Assembly (NCBI GenBank): GCA_963789165.1
Contig: CAWBJP010000011.1
Span: 62,001 to 126,000 of the forward strand
Reading direction: 5' to 3'
Length of the DNA: 64,000 bases
Source: CAWBJP01 sp963789165
GTDB lineage: Bacteria > Actinomycetota > Acidimicrobiia > IMCC26256 > BP-133
Each line of letters starts with the position of its first letter. Positions within the stretch are counted from its first letter, which is position 1. Of the stretch, positions 46,714 to 55,831 are shown piece after piece. The translations under genes and the position numbers were made by a program. Below the pieces are notes generated by a model. The model saw nothing but the letters and a program-made list of their open reading frames with translations, did not search any database and was not told the DNA's origin.

Positions 46714-47699
46714 TTACGCCAGCAGCGACGGCGGGCGGCTCCGCAGGATGGCTTCGGCCTCCTCGCAGACGCTCCGGAGAACGTCGGCCGCCGGCCGGAC
46801 GGCGTGCACGAACCCGGCCCCCTGGCCGTAGAGCACGTCGTCTTGGTCCGGGTCGGGTGGTGACTCGAAGGGATTGGTGCCGGGCGGGCGGGTGAATTCC
46901 TCCCGCCGGATGCGGAGTTCACCCTCGCGCTCGCTCCACTCGTCGGTGAAGCGGTTGCGGCGGACGCGCTCGCCGATGCCCGCCGGCCACGGCAGCCCGG
47001 AGACGATGTCGTAGGCCCGGGTGAACACGGTGTCGGACCCGTCGCTCTCCACGATCAGGTCCTTGTGGATGTCGTGCACCTCGACGGCCTCGGGCGTGGC
47101 CAGGAAGGCGGTGCCCAACCAGGCGCCGTCGGCGCCGGCGGTGAGGGCGGCGGCCAGCGTGCGACCGTCGGCGATCCCACCGGCGGCCAGGACGGGGACG
47201 TCGGGGTAGCGGGCCACCACGCCGGCCAGGAAGGGGAGCAGGCTCATGGTCCCGGTGTGGCCGCCGGCCTCGGTGCCCTGAGCCACGAGGATGTCGGCGC
47301 CGGCGTCAACAGCCAGAGCGGCGTCCTCGTAGTTCTGGACCTGGCACATGACCCGGGCACCGGCGGCCCGGGCCTGATCGAGCCAGGGCTTGGGGTCGCC
47401 GAAGGACAAGGCGACAACAGGGGGTGCGGTGGCCAGCGTGGCCTCGAACAGCGGGCCGAAGAAGGGGAGGAAGGCCGTGATGAACCCCACCGCGAAGGGC
47501 CGGTCGGTGGCGGCCCGGATGGCGGCGATCTCGGCCTGGATCCACTCGGGCCCCTTGGCCGGATGCACGCCCCCGAAGGAGCCCAGCCCCCCGGCCGCGG
47601 ACACGGCGGCGGCCAACGTCCCGCCGCTGTGCAGCGCCATGGGGGCCGACATCACCGGGTGGTCAGGCCGAACATCTCGGTGAACCTGGTTCGCAGCAT
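46714..47699 (-). CDS. Nitronate monooxygenase family protein (one frameshift)
   Basis: FMN-dependent TIM-barrel enzyme of about 328 residues. From ATG 47699 it reads MLRTRFTEMFGLTTPVMSAP once a base missing from the run at 47656-47659 is restored; otherwise the frame stops early. Further motifs are AAAVSAAGGLGSFGGVHPAK, VALSFGDPKPW, ILVAQGTEAGGHTGTMSLLP with the likely catalytic histidine, and VLAAGGIADGRTLAAALTAG plus GAWLGTAFLATPEA for FMN phosphate. The family oxidises nitroalkanes such as propionate 3-nitronate. It is convergent with the histidine-periodic gene. Confidence 0.85.
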
Positions 47700-47757
47700 G
47701 AGACGAACGCTACCGAACCCCTCCGGCGGCCGTCCGGCCGGCCGTCAGCTCAAATCT

Positions 47758-47763
47758 GATAAT
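47758..47763 (+). promoter_or_regulatory. Candidate -10 box of the Phd-VapC module (leaderless)
   Basis: GATAAT, inside an AT-rich island (ctgataatatgattctatg) that stands out from the GC-rich surroundings, ends 8 bases before the antitoxin ATG at 47772. The start of transcription would fall at or next to the ATG. An overlapping TATGAT at 47763-47768 is an alternative but sits too close to the ATG. Confidence 0.45.
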
Positions 47764-47771
47764 ATGATTCT

Positions 47772-48014
47772 ATGTCCGAAGTCAGCGCCACCGACGCGGC
47801 CCGGAAGTTCGCCGATCTGCTGGATGCCGTCGAGCACCGCGGGGAGCGGTTCACCATCGTGAGGCGGGGCAGGGCGGTCGCCCATCTCGAACCGATCCGC
47901 GGCGGGAGCGGAGCCGGTGTCAAGGAGATCTTGAGACGCCATCAGCGCGATCGGGATTGGGCAACGGAGCTCACCGCCCTTCGGGATCTCGTCGAGGTCG
48001 AGGAGCGCAACTGA
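47772..48014 (+). CDS. Phd/YefM-type antitoxin
   Basis: 80 residues: SATDAARKFADLLDAVEHRG and ERFTIVRRGRAVAHLEPI are the DNA-binding/dimerisation domain of Phd-YefM antitoxins, which repress their own promoter. The C-terminal 35 residues (VKEILRRHQRDRDWATEL) would wrap the toxin. The stop overlaps the start region of the VapC gene (CTGA), so the pair is coupled. Confidence 0.88.
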   Translation: MSEVSATDAARKFADLLDAVEHRGERFTIVRRGRAVAHLEPIRGGSGAGVKEILRRHQRDRDWATELTALRDLVEVEERN

Positions 48015-48410
48015 CACGGCTCCTGTTCGATACGACGTTCCTGATCGACGCCGAACGTTCCGGTGGCGATCTGGATGTGGTCATCGCTGATGATGACGAC
48101 GTCGCCATCGCCGCCATCACCGTCGCCGAACTCCGGGTTGGTGTCGAGTTGGCGACCGGCAAGAGGCAGACAGCTCGTAGGGCCTTTCTTGATGACATGA
48201 TCCTTCATGTTCCGGTGCTGGCATTATGACCTCGATGTCGCCGAGGCTCATGCCCACCTGCTGGTTGCCGTTCGTCATCAAGGCGCTCCGAGAGGCGCGC
48301 ACGATCTGATCATCGCGGCGACCGCCCGAGCGTCCGGGAGGACGGTGGTGACGGCCGACTCCCGCGCCTTCCAGAACCTTCCGGGCGTCGACGTCCGCGG
48401 CCCAAGGTGA
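48011..48410 (+). CDS. VapC-type PIN toxin (one frameshift)
   Basis: PIN-domain ribonuclease of about 132 residues. The acidic positions are visible: RLLFDTTFLIDAERS (first Asp), AAITVAELRVGVELA (Glu), HDLIIAATARASGRT (Asp) and VVTADSRAFQNLPGV (final Asp). One extra G at 48220-48221 breaks the frame; corrected, the junction reads VPVLHYDLDVAEAHAHLL. The start appears to be CTG 48011 or an unusual codon nearby: no ATG, GTG or TTG lies at the expected point unless the start is inside the antitoxin gene. Members cleave tRNA or rRNA. Confidence 0.85.
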
Positions 48411-48435
48411 CATCGGGCGCACCTGACGGACGGTT

Positions 48436-48988
48436 TCACCGCCGGGCCCGGTAAAGGTCGCGCAGGAGGGCGATCTCGGCCAGGTGGTGGATGGCCTCCC
48501 GGTGGATGTGGAGGACCAACGCGGCGTACGGATAGGCCGCGAAGGGACCCTCGGCCTCGCCGACGGGCTCGGCCAGGGCCGCCTCGTCGAGGCCTCGCAC
48601 GCCCTGGATCCAGGTGGCGTAGCACGTCGTCCAGCCGGGCCAGCGCCGATGCGGCGTCTCCGGGCCAGTCGACGGTGAGGTAGTCCATCGGCGGTCCGTC
48701 GAAGTGGGACGCGTTGCGGATGCCGAAGACGCCGACGATCAGGTGGCCGAGGCGCCAGGCGATGGTGGTGACCGGCGCCGGCACCGGCTCCGGATGCTCG
48801 AAGTCGGCCACGAGGTCGCCGCCGCCGGCGGCCAGGGCCGTGCGGGCCTCGGCCCGGGGCCGGATGTTCCAGGCCCCGGGGGCAGGCTCCCAGAAGTACT
48901 CGTCGTCGGTCAGCCCATCGAGGCGGGGGCGCGCCTGGTGGTCCCAGTGGAAGGTCAGCTGGTCCAGCAGCAGAGAGGTCCAGTCCAT
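48436..48988 (-). CDS. DinB-fold protein (one frameshift)
   Basis: About 183 residues from ATG 48988: MDWTSLLLDQLTFHWDHQAR, LDGLTDDEYFWEPAPGAWN, then TTIAWRLGHLIVGVFGIRNA with a metal-ligand-type histidine. An extra base near 48628 breaks the frame; corrected, it continues YATWIQGVRGLDEAALAEP, AALVLHIHREAIHHLAEIA and LLRDLYRARR. The second and third histidines of the DinB metal site are thus present (HREAIHH). DinB proteins are four-helix-bundle thiol transferases or dehalogenase-like enzymes; the substrate is unknown. Confidence 0.78.
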
Positions 48989-49194
48989 GCCGCGGTTCTA
49001 CCCCACCCTGGCCGCTCGCCCCCGGTGGCCATCTGGTCCCGGCCGGTGATATTGGCAACTTTGCGTGGTTTGCCGGTTTCGGAGCGTGGGTATACCGGCC
49101 GTCGCACGGCACCGGACTGTGCCGAGCGGGCGACCATCTGAACCCTCCCCGTCACCCGGGACGCTCACCCCTTCGAAACCACGGAGGCCGTCTC

Positions 49195-50538
49195 GTGCGC
49201 CAATCGACCGACATGGCCATGGGCCGGCTGCTGGGCGCCGCCGCCGTCCTGGGTTGCGCCCTGGCGCTGCTGTGGTCGCTGGGCCTGGCCACGCCCGTGT
49301 ACGTGTCGAAGGCTGAGGTCCTGGTGCAGCCGGTGGTCTCGCTGGCTTTCGAGGAGGCGGGCAGCGGGGAAGGCGTCAACGCCGGCCACGAACGGGAGCT
49401 CGTCCGCTCCGACGGCGTGGCCGACCTGGTGAGGAAGCGTCTGGGAACGACCGCTTCGCGCGCTCAGCTCCAAAGCCGGGTGGGTGTGACCGTGGTGGGG
49501 AGCACCCGGATCCTCGACCTCACGTACCGGGCCCCGTCAGCGTTGGAGGCCCAGCGGGGCGCCGAGGCCTACGCCGCCTCCTACCTGGAGCTCAAGCGCC
49601 GGCAGGTGGAGGCGGTGCAGGAGCAGCGGAAGGACGCCATCCACTCCGCCCTCGAACCCATCGAAGATGACGCCTCCACGGCCCGGCGCCGCTTGGGCAC
49701 GGTGGGGCCCGCCACGGGCGAGGGCCTCGCCGCCCAGGCTCAGGTCGACGACCTCGCCCAGCAGGCCGCGCCCTACCACCAGAATCTGGCTCAGAACGCC
49801 ATCGTGAACCCCGCCGACGTCGGATCGGTCGTGAGCCCGGCGAGCCTTCCCGGCCGGCCCGTCCGGCCCCGACCGCTGCTCGACGGCCTCATCGGAGCCG
49901 TCGTCGGATTGGCGGCCGGGGCGGCGTTCATCTCCGGCCGGGCCCGGATCGACCGTCGCCTGGTCGGGCGGGCGGATCTGGAGGAGCACCTCAGAGCGCC
50001 GGTGCTGGCCACCGTGCCCCGGGTGCGCCGCCGCCGGGGGGCACCTCTCATCACCGTGGAGCAACCCGACAGCCGCGCCTCGGACGCCTACCGGGCGCTG
50101 CGGATCCGCATGCTGGCGGTGGCCGCGAGGCAGCCGCTCAGGACCGTCCTGGTGGCCAGTCCCGCGGGGGACAACGGCACGACGGCGGTGGCCGCCAACC
50201 TGGCTGCGTCCCTGACCCAGGCGGGCAAAGAGGTTGCCCTCATCTCGGCCGGTCCGGACTCCGAGGCCGCCGGCGGGCTTCCCCCCGATGAGGTGCGGGA
50301 CCTGCTGGCCCGACGGGGCGAAGGGACCGACTTCGTGGTGGTGGACGCCCCTCCCGTGCTCGACACCGCCGAGTGCCTGGCTCTGGCGGCGCTGGTGGAC
50401 GGCGTCCTGGTGGTGGCGGGGGCCCGCAGCTCCACCCGGGACGACGTGGCCCTGGCCCGCCAACAGCTCGACGAGGTCGGCGCCGAGGTGGTCGGGGGCG
50501 TGCTGTCCAACGCCCGCACCCCCGGGCCGATCTATTGA
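49195..50538 (+). CDS. Wzz-like chain-length protein fused to a degenerate tyrosine-kinase-like domain
   Basis: 447 residues starting at GTG 49195. The N-terminal Wzz part has one membrane helix (LLGAAAVLGCALALLWSLGL), an extracytoplasmic domain with coiled-coil (YLELKRRQVEAVQEQRKDAI), and a second helix near residue 235 (LLDGLIGAVVGLAAGAAFI). The C-terminal part resembles a BY-kinase: DSRASDAYRALRIRMLAVA, LVASPAGDNGTTAVAANLAA, DFVVVDAPPVLDTAECLALA. The P-loop GDNGTT lacks the Lys of GxGKT/S, and there is no tyrosine cluster at the end (a single Tyr is the last residue). Kinase activity is therefore unlikely; it may only regulate polymer length. It lies just upstream of gap. Confidence 0.75.
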   Translation: MRQSTDMAMGRLLGAAAVLGCALALLWSLGLATPVYVSKAEVLVQPVVSLAFEEAGSGEGVNAGHERELVRSDGVADLVRKRLGTTASRAQLQSRVGVTVVGSTRILDLTYRAPSALEAQRGAEAYAASYLELKRRQVEAVQEQRKDAIHSALEPIEDDASTARRRLGTVGPATGEGLAAQAQVDDLAQQAAPYHQNLAQNAIVNPADVGSVVSPASLPGRPVRPRPLLDGLIGAVVGLAAGAAFISGRARIDRRLVGRADLEEHLRAPVLATVPRVRRRRGAPLITVEQPDSRASDAYRALRIRMLAVAARQPLRTVLVASPAGDNGTTAVAANLAASLTQAGKEVALISAGPDSEAAGGLPPDEVRDLLARRGEGTDFVVVDAPPVLDTAECLALAALVDGVLVVAGARSSTRDDVALARQQLDEVGAEVVGGVLSNARTPGPIY

Positions 50539-50651
50539 CCGTCCGCCGGACTCCGTACCCCCCGATCCTCCCCCCAGACGGTGAATACCGATCCGCGGCC
50601 AGGCTCTAGGGTGAGGACCGCGATGAATCAGGTGACACAGAGGAGGAAGGC

Positions 50652-51682
<1,031 letters not shown>

Positions 51683-51683
<1 letters not shown>

Positions 51684-52867
51684 TGGGGCTACTGCCAGTC
51701 CTGGAGGACCTGACCCTGAAGGAAGGGACCCGGGTCCTCCTGAGGGCCGACTTCAACGTGCCGCTTTCCGGAGACGGCCAGATCGATGACGACATGCGCA
51801 TCCGTGCCGCCCTCCCCACGATCGCGTGGTTGCGGGCGCAGGGAGCGGCTGTGGTGGCGTGCTCCCACATGGGCCGGCCCAAGGGTGCGCCCGACCCGCG
51901 GTACTCGCTCGCTCCGGTGGCGCAGCGTCTGGGTGAACTGCTCGGCATCGAGGTGGCGCTGGCCCCCGAGGTCGTGGGCCCGGAAGCGACGGCCATGGCC
52001 GAAGCGCTCGGGCCGGGCGATGTTCTGGTCCTCGAGAACCTGCGCTTCCATCCCGGGGAGACCACGGGCGACGACGACCTGGCCGCCGCCCTGGCCGCCC
52101 TGGCCGATGCCTACGTCAACGACGCCTTCGGTGCCGCCCACCGGGCCCACGCCTCGGTGGTGGGGCCGCCCCGGCACCTGCCCTCCGCCGCCGGCCGGCT
52201 GGTGACGAAGGAGGTTGAGGCCCTGGGCCACCTCCTGGAGGACCCGGCCCGGCCCTTCAGCGCCATCCTGGGCGGGGTCAAGGTGTCGGACAAGATCGGC
52301 GTGATCGACTCGCTGCTGGGCCGTTGCGACCGCCTGCTGGTGGGCGGCGCGATGGCCTCCACCTTCCTGGCCGCCCGCGGCTATGGCACCGGCGACAGCC
52401 TGGTGGAAGCCGACCAGATCGACGAGTGTGAGGACCGCCTGGCCACCGGCAAGGTGGGCGTTCCCACCGACGTGGTCATCGCCACCGAGATGGCGGAGGA
52501 CGCCGAGACGCAGGTCGTGGCGGCCGACGCCATCCCCGACGGATGGCGTGTCCTCGACATCGGGCCGGAGTCGGCCGCCGCCTATGCCGCCGAAGTGGCC
52601 GCGTCCAACACCGTGTTCTGGAACGGGCCCATGGGCGTCTTCGAGATGGCCCCCTTCGCCGCCGGCACCCGGGCCGTGGCCGAGGCGGTGGCCGCCTGCG
52701 ACGGCTACACGGTGGTGGGCGGGGGCGACTCGGCGGCGGCGATGGCCCGCTTCGGGCTGGACAAGGAGGTCGGGCACCTCTCGACCGGGGGCGGGGCGTC
52801 GCTCGAATACCTGGAGGCCGGTGATCTGCCGGGCCTGGCGGCGTTGAGAGAAGGGAAGGGCCAGTAG
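51683..52867 (+). CDS. pgk: Phosphoglycerate kinase
   Basis: 394 residues from GTG 51683, which overlaps the last base of the gap stop. Recognisable parts are RVLLRADFNVPL, VVACSHMGRPKGAPDPRYSL, LVLENLRFHPGE, ILGGVKVSDKIGVIDSLL, and the nucleotide-binding end VFWNGPMGVFEMAPFA plus VVGGGDSAAAMARFG and LSTGGGASLEYLEAGDLPGL. It transfers phosphate from 1,3-bisphosphoglycerate to ADP. The gene is intact; the stop abuts the tpiA ATG. Confidence 0.97.
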
Positions 52868-53644
52868 ATGGCGGACAACCAGCGGAAGCCGATCATGGCC
52901 GGAAACTGGAAAATGCACCACACCCACCTGGAGGCCATCGCCGTCGTCCAGAAGCTCGGCTACCGCCTCGACGCATCCGACTACGAGCGCACCGAGGTGG
53001 TGGTCTGTCCCGCCTTCACCGCCCTGCGTTCCGTCCAGACCGTGATCGAGGCCGACCACCTCCCGATCCGCCTCGGTGCTCAGAACGTGTTCTGGGAGGA
53101 GAAGGGGGCCTACACGGGCGAGGTGTCGCCGGGGATGCTGGTCAAGCTGGGGGTCACCTACGTCATCGTGGGCCACTCCGAGCGGCGCCAGTACTTCTCC
53201 GAGACCGACGAAGCCGTCAACCGGAAGGTCAAAGCCGTCCTGGCCCACGACATGGTCCCGATCATGTGCGTGGGTGAGACCCTCGAGGAGCGGGAGGCGG
53301 GGGAGACCGAGGCCAAGGTGTCCCGCCAGGTGCAGGGCGGCCTGGAGGGCCTCGCCCCCGAGCAGGTCGGCGGGCTGGTCATCGCCTACGAGCCGATCTG
53401 GGCCATCGGCACGGGCCGCAACGCCACCCCGGAGGACGCCAACGAGACCATCGGCGTCATCCGCTCGATGGTGGCCGGTCTGGCCGGCGAGGTGGCCGCC
53501 GCCGCCGTACGCATCCAGTACGGTGGCAGCGTCAAGCCGGACAACGTCGCCGCCATCATGGCCATGCCTGAGATCGATGGTGCGCTGGTCGGCGGCGCCT
53601 CCCTCGAGGCTGACGACTTCGCCCGGATCGTCCGCTGGAGCTAG
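52868..53644 (+). CDS. tpiA: Triosephosphate isomerase
   Basis: 258 residues, starting one base after the pgk stop. Catalytic Lys is in MAGNWKMHHTHLEA, His in YVIVGHSERRQYF, Glu in VIAYEPIWAIGTGR with the flexible loop, and the phosphate site in IQYGGSVKPDNVA plus DGALVGGASLEADDF. It interconverts dihydroxyacetone phosphate and glyceraldehyde-3-phosphate. Intact, canonical length. Confidence 0.97.
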   Translation: MADNQRKPIMAGNWKMHHTHLEAIAVVQKLGYRLDASDYERTEVVVCPAFTALRSVQTVIEADHLPIRLGAQNVFWEEKGAYTGEVSPGMLVKLGVTYVIVGHSERRQYFSETDEAVNRKVKAVLAHDMVPIMCVGETLEEREAGETEAKVSRQVQGGLEGLAPEQVGGLVIAYEPIWAIGTGRNATPEDANETIGVIRSMVAGLAGEVAAAAVRIQYGGSVKPDNVAAIMAMPEIDGALVGGASLEADDFARIVRWS

Positions 53645-53752
53645 GAAGTCCGTTTCCCGACATATCGGTCATCACCGCAAAGTGGGAACGGGTCTGACCT
53701 GCACCGATGCTACGATCCCACCTTCAGTGACGCTTGATAAGGAGCGCCTGTC

Positions 53753-53989
53753 GTGTTGAACGCGTTGATCCTCGGTCTCCATCTGCTTGTCTCCGCGCTG
53801 CTGATCGTCTTCATCCTCCTCCACGCCGGCCGCGGTGGCGGTCTGTCCGACATGTTCGGCGGCGGGGCTGGGGGTGGCGGCTCTATGGCCGGATCGACGG
53901 TGGTGGAGCGCAACCTCGACCGGATCACGGTCGCGACCGCGGTGGTCTTCACATTCACCACGATCCTCCTTTCGCTCCGCTTGAAATAG
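53753..53989 (+). CDS. secG: Preprotein translocase subunit SecG
   Basis: 78 residues with two membrane helices (LILGLHLLVSALLIVFILLH and ITVATAVVFTFTTILLSLRL) joined by the Gly-rich loop GRGGGLSDMFGGGAGGGG, characteristic of SecG. It stimulates SecYE-dependent export. The start is GTG 53753, with AAGGAG 8 bases upstream. It ends the conserved glycolysis block in the usual actinobacterial position; a 15-base tandem repeat with a hairpin follows the stop. Confidence 0.93.
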   Translation: MLNALILGLHLLVSALLIVFILLHAGRGGGLSDMFGGGAGGGGSMAGSTVVERNLDRITVATAVVFTFTTILLSLRLK

Positions 53990-53991
53990 AG

Positions 53992-54024
53992 AGCGCACTG
54001 GGTAGTAGCGCACTGGGTAGTGCG
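53992..54024. repeat. 15-bp tandem repeat with a hairpin after secG
   Basis: Two copies of agcgcactgggtagt (53992-54006, 54007-54021). The second copy and the next three bases form a perfect 6-base stem, CGCACT-GGGT-AGTGCG (54009-54024). It lies three bases after the secG stop and 47 bases before the solute-binding protein gene. It may act as a weak terminator or an RNA-stability element; there is no U-run. Confidence 0.7.
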
Positions 54025-54070
54025 GACGTGGGGGCCGTCCAAGAACACGTCCCCTCGACAGGAGGTTCAA

Positions 54071-55738
54071 GTGAGGATCCACGGCAAGGGCAACGCTGCC
54101 CGGCTGTTCCTAACCCTGCTCTGCGTCGCCATGATCGCCGGTGCCTGCGGGAGCGACGACAAGAAGCAGGACGGCGAGGCCGCCCCGAGCGGCGAAGAGA
54201 AGTCCGGTGGCACGCTCGTCTTCGGAGCCGACCAGGACTTCGCCGGCTACAACGTCAACACCGTTGAGGACAACTCCCTCGCCGCCGGACAGATCATGAA
54301 GCAGGTGTGGTCGGGCTCCTACCGGGTGAAGCCCGACTTCTCCCTGGAGACCGACATCCTGGCCGGCGAGGCCACCGTCACCTCCGAGGACCCGTTCACG
54401 GTGGAGTGGAAGATCAAGCCGGAGGCGTCCTGGGACGACGGCACGCCGCTGTCGTCGGATGACTTCGAGCTCTACTGGCAGATGTGCAACGGCAAGAACA
54501 AGGAGGCCAGCTGCGCCTCGACCACCGGCTTCGACCTGATCGCCAAGCTGGACAAGGTCGACGGCAAGACGGTGAAGGCCGAGTTCGCCCAGCCGTTCTC
54601 GGACTACAAGAGCCTCTTCGACGACATCCCGCCGTCCCACATCATCAAGCAGCGTTCCCCTGACGACCTGGTCAAGGGCTGGAACACCGCCCTCAACGAA
54701 GACCCAGGCGCTTCGTCGGGACCCTTCAAGGTGGGTGAGCGGGTCAAGGGTGCCTCCCTCAAGCTGGTCCGCAACGAGAAGTTCTGGGGCACGAAGCCGA
54801 AGCTCGACGAGATCATCTTCCGGTTCCTGCCCGAGTCGACCACCCAGCCTGACGCCTTGCGCAACGGCGAAGTGAACATGATCTATCCCCAGCCCCAGCT
54901 GGACCAGGTGGCGACGGTCAAGGCGTTCCCGGGAGTGCACTCGGAGATCAACTTCGGGCCCACCTTCGAGCACCTGACGCTCAACACCAAGAACGAGTTC
55001 CTCGCCGACAAGGCGGTCCGCCAGGCCCTCGCCTACGGCGTGGACCGGGCTGCCATCGTCGAGCGGCTGATGAAGCCGTTCTCGGACAAGGCCTCCCAGC
55101 TCGACAACCACCTCCTGGTGTCGACCCAGAAGGGCTACGAGGCCCACGGTGAGGATTACGCCACGGTCAATGTGGCCAAGGCCGTGGAGCTGCTGGAGGG
55201 CGCCGGGTTCAAGAAGGGTGCCACCGGCATCATGGAGAAGGGCGGCAAGAAGCTGTCGCTGCGCCTGTCGACCACCGCCGGCAACAAGCTGCGGGAACAG
55301 CAGGGCGTGCTCATCCAGGCCCAGCTGAAGGAGGTCGGCATCGACATCCGCATCGACAACTCGCCGGCGGAGGACCTCTTCGGCAAGCGCCTTCCCGAAG
55401 GGAACTTCGACATCGCCAACTTCGCCTGGGTGGGCACCCCCTTCCCGGCGGCCGGCGGGTATCAGATCTACTCCGCGGCCAGCGGGTCGAACTTCGGCAA
55501 GTACAGCAACAAGGACGTGGACGCCAAGCTGCTCGCCGCTCTGGCCGAGACCGACGAGGCGACCCGCATCGGCCTTCTCAACGAGATCGACAAGATCATG
55601 TGGGAGGACTTGCCCAACATCCCCCTGTACCAGAAGCCGACGTTCCTGGCCTACAACACCAAGTACGTCAACATCTCGGACAACACGACCGAGGAAAGCC
55701 CCTTCTGGAACTCGGAGGTCTGGGCCCTCAAGGCGTGA
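54071..55738 (+). CDS. Peptide/oligopeptide ABC transporter solute-binding lipoprotein
   Basis: 555 residues from GTG 54071, preceded by GGAGG. The signal peptide ends in a lipobox (LLCVAMIAGACGSDD), so the mature protein is a lipid-anchored SBP_bac_5 (family 5) protein. Typical segments are GGTLVFGADQDFAGYN, DDGTPLSSDDFELYWQ, VRQALAYGVDRAAIVERLM, LLEGAGFKKGATGI and NKLREQQGVLIQAQLKEVGI. It should capture peptides or similar ligands and deliver them to the permeases downstream. A strong hairpin separates it from the permease genes. Ligand specificity cannot be read from sequence. Confidence 0.9.
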   Translation: MRIHGKGNAARLFLTLLCVAMIAGACGSDDKKQDGEAAPSGEEKSGGTLVFGADQDFAGYNVNTVEDNSLAAGQIMKQVWSGSYRVKPDFSLETDILAGEATVTSEDPFTVEWKIKPEASWDDGTPLSSDDFELYWQMCNGKNKEASCASTTGFDLIAKLDKVDGKTVKAEFAQPFSDYKSLFDDIPPSHIIKQRSPDDLVKGWNTALNEDPGASSGPFKVGERVKGASLKLVRNEKFWGTKPKLDEIIFRFLPESTTQPDALRNGEVNMIYPQPQLDQVATVKAFPGVHSEINFGPTFEHLTLNTKNEFLADKAVRQALAYGVDRAAIVERLMKPFSDKASQLDNHLLVSTQKGYEAHGEDYATVNVAKAVELLEGAGFKKGATGIMEKGGKKLSLRLSTTAGNKLREQQGVLIQAQLKEVGIDIRIDNSPAEDLFGKRLPEGNFDIANFAWVGTPFPAAGGYQIYSAASGSNFGKYSNKDVDAKLLAALAETDEATRIGLLNEIDKIMWEDLPNIPLYQKPTFLAYNTKYVNISDNTTEESPFWNSEVWALKA

Positions 55739-55772
55739 GCCGACGGGTCCTCTGAAGCTGAGCTGAGCGCCC

Positions 55773-55804
55773 CCCGGGGCCCCGAAATGTGACGGGGCTC
55801 CGGG
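55773..55804 (+). terminator. Strong intercistronic hairpin
   Basis: A 12-base stem (CCCGGGGCCCCG / CGGGGCTCCGGG, one G-U pair) with the 8-base loop AAATGTGA sits between the first solute-binding gene and the permeases. There is no U-tail. It could terminate part of the transcripts or protect the 3' end of the binding-protein message, giving more binding protein than permease, as is known for several ABC operons. Confidence 0.7.
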
Positions 55805-55831
55805 ATGGGCTGCACGTAGAATCGGAATCCC

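Noticed and set aside
40736..50651. Prophage or integrative element between yvcK and gap
   Set aside because: No integrase, transposase, terminase, capsid or att-like repeats are visible; the block looks like ordinary accessory genes.
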